From Saccharothrix australiensis (GTDB taxonomy: Bacteria > Actinomycetota > Actinomycetes > Mycobacteriales > Pseudonocardiaceae): a DNA stretch of 64,000 nucleotides. Shown here piece after piece: positions 54,979 to 61,800 of the stretch. The position numbers and the translations under genes were made by a program. Under the pieces are notes generated by a model, which searched no databases, was not told the origin of the DNA, and saw nothing but the letters and a program-made list of their open reading frames with translations. The stretch is taken from assembly GCF_003634935.1 (NCBI RefSeq), contig NZ_RBXO01000001.1, positions 3,497,501 to 3,561,500 of the forward strand. The letters are read 5' to 3'. The stretch's first letter is position 1. Each line of letters opens with the position of its first letter.

Positions 54979-56487
54979 ATGGGCGCTGATCCGTTCCGGC
55001 ATCTGACCGGTCTCCGGACGTGGGGCGCGGTGCGGGAGATGAACGCGGTGGAGGCCATGTTCTGGCGGGCCGACACCAGCGCCGGCCTGAACGCGAACCT
55101 CATCGGGATGCACCTGCTGGACCGCTCGCCCGACTGGGACCGGCTGGTCGCCAAGCACCGGTGGGTCAGCCGGGTGGCGCCGCTGCTGCGCAGCCGACCG
55201 GTCGAGCCGCCCCTGCGGGCCGGCCGGCCGTTCTGGGCGGACGACCCGCACTTCGAGGTGGAGCGCCACCTGCGCCGGGTGCGGCTGCCCGCGCCGGGTT
55301 CGCACCGCCAGCTCCTGGATTTCGCCCAGGCGCTGGCGATGTCCGCGTTCCCCGCCGGGTGGCCGCTGTGGGAGGCGGTGCTGGTCGAGGGCGTCAACGG
55401 GCACGGCGCGGCCTACCTGCTCAAGCTCCACCACAGCCTCACCGACGGCACCGGCGCGTCGCAGCTGGTGTACCTGCTGACCGACGAGGAGGCCGACCCG
55501 CCGCTCCCCGAGCTGCCGCCGCCACCGGGACCCGGCCGGGCCCGGACCAACCGGGGGCTGCTCCTGGCCGGGCGGCTGGCGCGGACGGCGGGCGGCGCGG
55601 CGCGGGCCGCCTGCCGCCTGCCCGCGGCGCGCGCCGCCCGGTCCGCGGCCCGGCTCGACGGCGGGCCGCGCGCGTCCGTCCGGGCGCGGGACCTCCGGGC
55701 GCTGCTGCCGCTCGTCCCGCCGACCCTGCTGGCGCTCGCCAGGGCCACCGTGCTGCCGTCGATCCCGCCCTCGCCGCTGCTGGCCGGCCGCAGCGGCCGC
55801 GCCCGGTTCGAGATGCTCGACGTGCCGTTCGAGGCGCTGCGGGCAGCCGGGAAGGCCGCCGGCGGCACCTTCAACGACGCCTACCTCGCCGCGCTGGCCG
55901 GCGGTTTCGACCGCTACCACCGGCGGTTCGGCACGGCGGTGGACGCCGTGCCCGCCCTGCTGCCGATCAGCGTGCGCCGCCCCGGCGCGATGGCGGGCGG
56001 GAACCACCTGGCCAGCTCCCGGTTCGTCCTGCCGACCGGCGAGCGGTCGCTCGCGCGGCGGGTGCGCCTGATCCACGACCGGGTGGCCGCGGTGCGCGGC
56101 GGGCCGACGCTGCACGCGCTGCGCCTGCTGTCCCGCCCGATCACGCCGCTGCCGCCGTCCTGGGTCGCGGGCGTCACGATGCAGCTGTTCCGCGGCAACG
56201 ACCTCCTGGCGAGCAACTTCGCCGGGATCAACCGGCAGGTCCACCTCGCCGGGGCCAAGGTGACCGCGATCGTGCCGTACGCGCCGCTGCTGTGCGGCGC
56301 GGTCTCCATCGCCCTGGTGTCCTACCAGGACAGGGCCTGCCTGGGCATCACCCTCGACTCCGCCGCGGTCACCGAGCCCGACGTCTTCGTGGCCTGCCTG
56401 CGCGAGGGCTTCGACGAGGTGATCGCGTCGCTGCCCGCCGGGCAGGCGCCCGCCGCGCCGGAACGCGCGGCATCCCGCAACCACTGA
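54979..56487 (+). CDS. Wax ester synthase/diacylglycerol acyltransferase (WS/DGAT family)
   Basis: 502 residues, typical length. The N-terminus has MNAVEAMFWRADT (compare the usual LSxxDxxFL). The acyltransferase motif is LLKLHHSLTDGTGAS (HHxxxDG). Further family segments are GGTFNDAYLAALAGGFDRYH, SVRRPGAMAGGNHLASSRFV and LLASNFAGINRQVHLAG. The enzyme esterifies acyl-CoA (or acyl carrier) to long-chain alcohols or diacylglycerol, usually at lipid droplets. ATG 54979 has gaggt about 10 bases upstream. It sits between the two arms of the synthase locus and may release or store the synthase product. Confidence 0.93.
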   Translation: MGADPFRHLTGLRTWGAVREMNAVEAMFWRADTSAGLNANLIGMHLLDRSPDWDRLVAKHRWVSRVAPLLRSRPVEPPLRAGRPFWADDPHFEVERHLRRVRLPAPGSHRQLLDFAQALAMSAFPAGWPLWEAVLVEGVNGHGAAYLLKLHHSLTDGTGASQLVYLLTDEEADPPLPELPPPPGPGRARTNRGLLLAGRLARTAGGAARAACRLPAARAARSAARLDGGPRASVRARDLRALLPLVPPTLLALARATVLPSIPPSPLLAGRSGRARFEMLDVPFEALRAAGKAAGGTFNDAYLAALAGGFDRYHRRFGTAVDAVPALLPISVRRPGAMAGGNHLASSRFVLPTGERSLARRVRLIHDRVAAVRGGPTLHALRLLSRPITPLPPSWVAGVTMQLFRGNDLLASNFAGINRQVHLAGAKVTAIVPYAPLLCGAVSIALVSYQDRACLGITLDSAAVTEPDVFVACLREGFDEVIASLPAGQAPAAPERAASRNH

Positions 56488-56572
56488 GCCCCGCCGACGC
56501 CCATCGCGACCGCCGGGCACGCCTGCGGCGACCGGGCCCCACCGGGTCCGGGAGCGCGCGACCGCCACGACA

Positions 56573-56604
56573 CCGCTGAACCGCTGAACCGCTGAACCGC
56601 TGAA
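56573..56604 (+). repeat. Four tandem copies of an 8-bp word before the second LuxR-type gene
   Basis: ccgctgaa is repeated four times without gaps (56573-56604), ending 28 bases before the regulator start. It is non-coding and could be an operator array or a slippage tract. Confidence 0.9.
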
Positions 56605-56632
56605 CCGCCACGAGAACCGAGGAGAAGACGAC

Positions 56633-57136
56633 TTGACCACCCCCGGCGCCGACGTGTTCCCCATCCCGGCACCACTCCCGCGCCCACCGGACGCCGAACC
56701 GGCCGCCCCCTCGCTCGACCTGGTCGAGCACGCGTTGCAGTGCGTCCGGCAGGCCCTGGCGTCCGTGGAGCAGGTGGCGCGCACGCTGTCGGTGGGTGAC
56801 GGCCGGGAACGGGCGGAACCGCGCGCCGCCGTGGCCGCGCGCCCCGACGGGAGCGCCCACGAGCCCTGGCTGACCAGGCAGGAGCGGCGCGTGCTCACCC
56901 TGGTCGCCGCCGGGCTGTCCAACCGGGAGATCGCCGGTGTCCTGGAGATCTCCGAGAAGACCGCCAAGAACTACGTGCACACGGTGCTGGTCAAGCTGGA
57001 CGCCGGCAGTCGCACGGAGGCGGCGTTCACCGCGCTCTACGAGAACCTGGTGGACCTGGACGAGTGCCGCCGCGCCAGCAAGCGCTCGTCGGCCTCCTGG
57101 CTGGTACCGCCGCAACGGAGCCGGCCGCTGCCCTGA
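56633..57136 (+). CDS. LuxR-type HTH regulator with proline-rich N-terminus
   Basis: 167 residues from a TTG start at 56633 supported by cgaggagaag 6-12 bases upstream. The N-terminus is Pro-rich (PIPAPLPRPPDAEP), then a helical segment, then a full LuxR helix-turn-helix: LTRQERRVLTLVAAGLSNRE, then LEISEKTAKNYVHTVLVKLD. No phosphorylation or ligand domain is present. It is closely similar in its HTH to the regulator at 51890, so the two are probably paralogues controlling this locus, perhaps as partners. It precedes the AT-ACP gene by about 150 bases. Confidence 0.9.
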   Translation: MTTPGADVFPIPAPLPRPPDAEPAAPSLDLVEHALQCVRQALASVEQVARTLSVGDGRERAEPRAAVAARPDGSAHEPWLTRQERRVLTLVAAGLSNREIAGVLEISEKTAKNYVHTVLVKLDAGSRTEAAFTALYENLVDLDECRRASKRSSASWLVPPQRSRPLP

Positions 57137-57282
57137 CCCCGCGCCGCGCGCCCGGCGGGTGCCCGGAGTGCACCTGCCGAAGGGTTCTGCCGCCGCGGCG
57201 GCTTCGCTCGCACACTGGGTGACCGGCCGACGACGCCGGCACGGCGCACGACGAGCACCCCGACGTGTCCCGGAGGACATCG

Positions 57283-58863
57283 ATGAACCCACGTACCGCC
57301 TTCCTCTTCCCCGGACAGGGGAGCTACCTCCCCGGCCTGTTCGGCAACCTCGTCGACCACCACCCGGTGATCGGGGACACCCTGTCCACAGTGGACTCCG
57401 TCGCCACCCGGCTCGGGCGGGCGGCGGTGTCGCCGATGCTGCTCGACACCGACTCGCCGACCCTCCAGGAGCTGGTCGCCCACGACCCGCCCGCGCTGCA
57501 CCTGGCGATCTTCGCCGCGTCGGTGGCCACCTCGCGGCTGCTGGTCGAGGACGGCGGGGTGGCCCCGGACCTCATGCTGGGGCACAGCTTCGGCGAGCTG
57601 ACGGCGTTGACCGCGGCCGGCGCGCTGACCCTGGCCGACGGCGCGCACCTGGTGGCCCGGCGCGACGAGTCGCTGCGCCGGCCCGGCGCGCCGCGCGGCG
57701 GCCTGGTGGCGGTGAGCTGCGGCGTCCGCCGCGCACGGCACCTGCTGGGCGCGCTGGACGAGTGGGGCCTCGCCGTCGCCGCCGACAACGGCCCCGACCA
57801 GGTCGTCCTCTCCGGGCCGGACGAGGCGCTGGCCAGGCTCCAGGAGGCGGCGGGCGCGCTCGGGCTCACCGCGACCCGCCTGCGCATCCCCTACCCGTTC
57901 CACAACCGGCTCATGCTGGACGCGGCCGACGACTTCGCCGAGCGGACGGCGGACGTGCCCAAGCGGGCGCCCCGGCTGCCGGTGTACTCGCCGCTGCTGG
58001 GCCGTTACGTCGAGGACGTCGCGGACGTGGAGCGCGTGGTCCGCGACCACCTCGTCCGGCCGGTGCTGTTCCTGGACGCGGTCCGGGCCGTGCACGCCGA
58101 CGGCGTGCGGCGGTTCGCCGAGGCCGGGCCGAAGGGCGTCCTGGTGGACCTGGTGGCCCGTGCGGTGCCCGACGTGGTGACCACCGCGCCGCTGCGGCGG
58201 CGGACCGACCGGCGCGGGCTGCTCTCCGCCGTGGAGGAACTGCTGGCGCACGACGACCGGTGGGTGCCGGCACCTCGTCGCGTCGAGCACGACCGATGGG
58301 CGCCGATGCCACCCCGCGCGGTGCGCGCGCGCGAACCGGGGACGGAGCCGTCCCCGGTCCGGGGGACCGGTCGGTGGCAGGAGTGGACCACCACCCGCGA
58401 GGACCCGCCCGGACAGCCGTCGGCGCCGGACCGGCCCTCGGCGCCCGACCGGCGCGAACAACCTGATCCGTCCGAACAGGACGGTCGCGTCAACGCGTCC
58501 GGAAGGGACGGTGCGGAGTCGGCGGCGCAGCACCTCCCGGCCGCACCCGCCCGCCCCGGACCGCACCCGGTCACCGCGGCGGGCCTGGACCGCGACGAAG
58601 TGCTCGGCACCGTGCGCGGGCTGTACGCGGAGCTGGTGGGCTACCCGGTGGACGTCTTCGAGAGCGGCACCGACCTGGAAGCCGACCTCGGCATCGACTC
58701 CATCAAGCAGACCGAGGCGTTCGCGCGGATCACCCACCACTTCGGCATCCCCGAGACGGCGTCGGTGGACGTGCGGCTGACCGACTACCCCACCGTGGAC
58801 GCGGTCGCCGACCTCGTCGTGGAGCTGGCCGAGGGCCGCGAGCCGACGGGACGGGTCGCGTGA
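57283..58863 (+). CDS. AT-ACP didomain protein
   Basis: 526 residues from ATG 57283 (GGAGG 6 bases upstream). The AT spans about 1-315: AFLFPGQGSYLPGLFG, the nucleophile LGHSFGELTALTA (Ser102), IPYPFHNRLML (His) and VLFLDAVRAVHADGVRRFAE. A Pro/Asp-rich linker with PSAPDRPSAPDR repeats leads to one ACP (about 440-515, ADLGIDSIKQTEAF, Ser473). The IDSIK form of the ACP is typical of PUFA-type and enediyne-like iterative synthases. It provides a second carrier and a third acyltransferase to the system. The stop overlaps the GTG of the next gene, so the two are coupled. Confidence 0.93.
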   Translation: MNPRTAFLFPGQGSYLPGLFGNLVDHHPVIGDTLSTVDSVATRLGRAAVSPMLLDTDSPTLQELVAHDPPALHLAIFAASVATSRLLVEDGGVAPDLMLGHSFGELTALTAAGALTLADGAHLVARRDESLRRPGAPRGGLVAVSCGVRRARHLLGALDEWGLAVAADNGPDQVVLSGPDEALARLQEAAGALGLTATRLRIPYPFHNRLMLDAADDFAERTADVPKRAPRLPVYSPLLGRYVEDVADVERVVRDHLVRPVLFLDAVRAVHADGVRRFAEAGPKGVLVDLVARAVPDVVTTAPLRRRTDRRGLLSAVEELLAHDDRWVPAPRRVEHDRWAPMPPRAVRAREPGTEPSPVRGTGRWQEWTTTREDPPGQPSAPDRPSAPDRREQPDPSEQDGRVNASGRDGAESAAQHLPAAPARPGPHPVTAAGLDRDEVLGTVRGLYAELVGYPVDVFESGTDLEADLGIDSIKQTEAFARITHHFGIPETASVDVRLTDYPTVDAVADLVVELAEGREPTGRVA

Positions 58864-61800
58864 CCGGTCGGGCGGGTGGCCCGCAGGCGCCGCCCGGTGA
58901 GTTCGAGGGGAAGGTCGTGCTCGTCACCGGCGGTGCGCGGCGGGTCGGCCGGGCCATCGTGCACGAGTTCGCGTCCCTGGGCGCGCACGTGGTCGTCAAC
59001 TACTTCCACTCCGGGCAGGCGGCGCACGAGACGCGCGAGCAGGTCCTCGCCGCGGGCGGCTCCTGCGAGCTGCTGCGGGCGAGCGTCGCCAAACCCGACG
59101 ACGTCAGCGCGATGTTCGACACCGTGCGTGACCGCCACGGCGCGCTGGACGTGCTGGTGAACAACGCGGCGCGAGGGGTGTTCGCGCCGACGGCGACGCT
59201 GACCGAGGCGGACTGGCGGAAGATCTTCGACGTCAACGTGCACGGGGCCCGCCGGTGCGCCCTCGCCGCCCTGCCGCTGCTGGCCGCCGTCGGCGGCGCG
59301 GTGGTGAACGTGTCGTCCATCGGCACGGAGGTGGTGCTGACGGACTACACCGCGATCGCGGCGAGCAAGGGCGCGTTGGAGACGCTCAGCCGCTACCTCG
59401 CGGTGGAGTTCGCCGAGCGCGGTGTGCGGGTGAACGTGGCGTCGGCGGGCCTGCTGGACAACCCGACGGCGGACCTGTTCCCCGACGCCGCCGAGCTGCG
59501 CGCGCGGTGCGCGGCGGCGGCTCCCCTGGGTCGGCTGGGCACGGAGCAGGAGTTGGCGCGCCTGGTGGTGCTCCTGGCGTCGCCCCGGCTGGGCTGGGTG
59601 ACCGGGCGCAGCCTGCTCGCTGACGGCGGGCTGTCGCTCGGCCACGCCCTGCTGCGACCGGACCCGCCGGCGGCACGGGTGCCGGCGGCGCGCGAGGCGG
59701 GTGGCCGTGCGCCTTCGCCGGGGGCGGCGGGTGGCCGTGCGCCCGTCCTCGGGGCGAAGCCCGCCAACGGTGATCGTCTTGCCGAGCCGGGTCCGGCGTC
59801 GGTCGCACCCGCGCGCGCCGCCGGGCGGTCCGGGTCCGTGACGTCCCCCGGACCGTCAGGGGCCGACGACTCCGCCGGCGACCGGACCGTCGCGGTGGTG
59901 GGGCTGGGGCTGGCCCTGCCCGGCGCGGTCGACCCCGGCGAGTTCTGGGAACTGCTCGACCGGGGCGAGCCGGTCTTCGACGAGCCGCGCGAGCGGTTCC
60001 GCCGGGACGCGTTCAAGACGCCGGACGGGACCGCGCCGGGCGGCACCGCACCAGGGTGGTCCACTCTGGACAAGTCCACTTCGGACGGTGCTGTACCGGA
60101 CCCGAACGCGGCGGACCGCGGTTACACCTTCCGCGGCGGCTACCTCCGGAACCCCCGCCTGCACCGCGAGGCCAAGGCGCGGTCCTGCGCCAACGACATG
60201 GCCGCCCAGTGGTTGCGGCACAGCCTGGCGCAGGCGTTCGAGGACGTCGTCCACCTGTCCGGCGACCGGGTCGAGTGCTTCGTCGGCAACACCGTCGAGG
60301 GCAACCAGCACCTGGAGGAGCGCCTGGTGGTGGAGACCGCGCTGAACCGGCTCGTCCGGCACTGGCCGGACCCCGACGCCGATCGCGACCGGCTGGCGGA
60401 CCGGCTGCGCGCGGTGCTGCTGCGGCACTACCCGCACGCGGCCGGCGACGGGCGCGGCCACCTGCCGGACGGGGTCGTGCACGCCGCCGTCACCGACCTC
60501 CTGCCGGCCGGGTCGCCGTACACGACGGTGGACACCGCGTGCTCGTCCAGCCTCTACGCCGTCGACCTGGGCGTGCGCAGCCTGCTGGCGGGCGAGAGCG
60601 ACATCGCCGTGTGCGGCGGGGTGTTCACCAACACGCCGCGGTTCTCGATCATGTTCGCCGCGCTGCGCGGGCTCAGCCGCAGCGGCGCGGTCCGGGCGTT
60701 CGACCGGGCCGCCGACGGCACGCTGTTCTCCGACGGCGCGGGCGCGGTGGTGCTCAAGACGCTGCGGCGCGCCCGGCGGGACGGCGACGAGGTGCTGGCC
60801 GTGCTGGGTGGCACGGGGGTGGCCTCCGACGGCCGGGGCAAGGCGGTCTACGCGCCCAACCCGGTCGGGCAGGGCATCGCCGTCCGCCGGGCCAGGCGGG
60901 TCAACGGGACCCGGCCCGAGGACGTCGACTGGGTGGTCGCGCACGGCACGGGCACCCCGGTGGGCGACCGGGTCGAGCTGGGCGTGCTGGACTCGGCCGC
61001 CCCGGAGCGCGGCTACCCGTGCACGTCCAACAAGTCGCTGATCGGCCACACCGGCTGGACGGCGGGCGTGGCGTCGGTCATCCACGCGGTGCTCGGGTTG
61101 CGCCACGACCGCGTGCCGGCGCAGCGCCCGCTGCGCGAGACGACCCCGGACGTCCGGAACACCCGCGTGCGCATCCCGCGGACCGGCCGACCGCTGCCGC
61201 GCGAGCAGGGCAGGCCGCGGGTGGTGGGCGTGTCGGCGTTCGGGTTCGGCGGCACCGACGCGCACCTGCTCGTGCAGGACCCGCCGCCGCCGGGCGGCAC
61301 GCCGCCGGTCTCGGCGCCCGAACCGGAGACCGACGACGTGGTGCTGGTCGGGTGGACCGCCCACCTGCCCGACGACCCCTCGCCCGAGCAGGTGCGGACG
61401 CGGTTGGCGGCGGGCGCGCCGCTCACCGCGCGGCGGGCGTTCCCCACGCCCTACCCGCCGCCCGCCGGCATCGTGCGGCTGACGCCCCGCACCGCGCGGA
61501 CGATCGACCGGTCCCAGCTCATGGCGCTGGCCGTGGCCGCGAAGTTCGCCGAGGAGCACGGCGCGATCTGGGAGGAGGTCGCGGAGCGCACCGCCGTCCT
61601 GGCCGCGCACACCGGTCCGGCGAGCCTGCTGGGCACGTCCGCGTTGCGCTGCTACGCCGACGACCTGCGCGCGCTGCGCCCGACCGAGGACGACGGGCTG
61701 CCGCCCGAGGCGCTGGCCCGCGCGATCGAGGGCTGCCTGGCGCAGGTGCGGCGGGAGCGGGTGCCCACCAACGAGGACCTGCTGCCGGGTTCGGGCCCGA

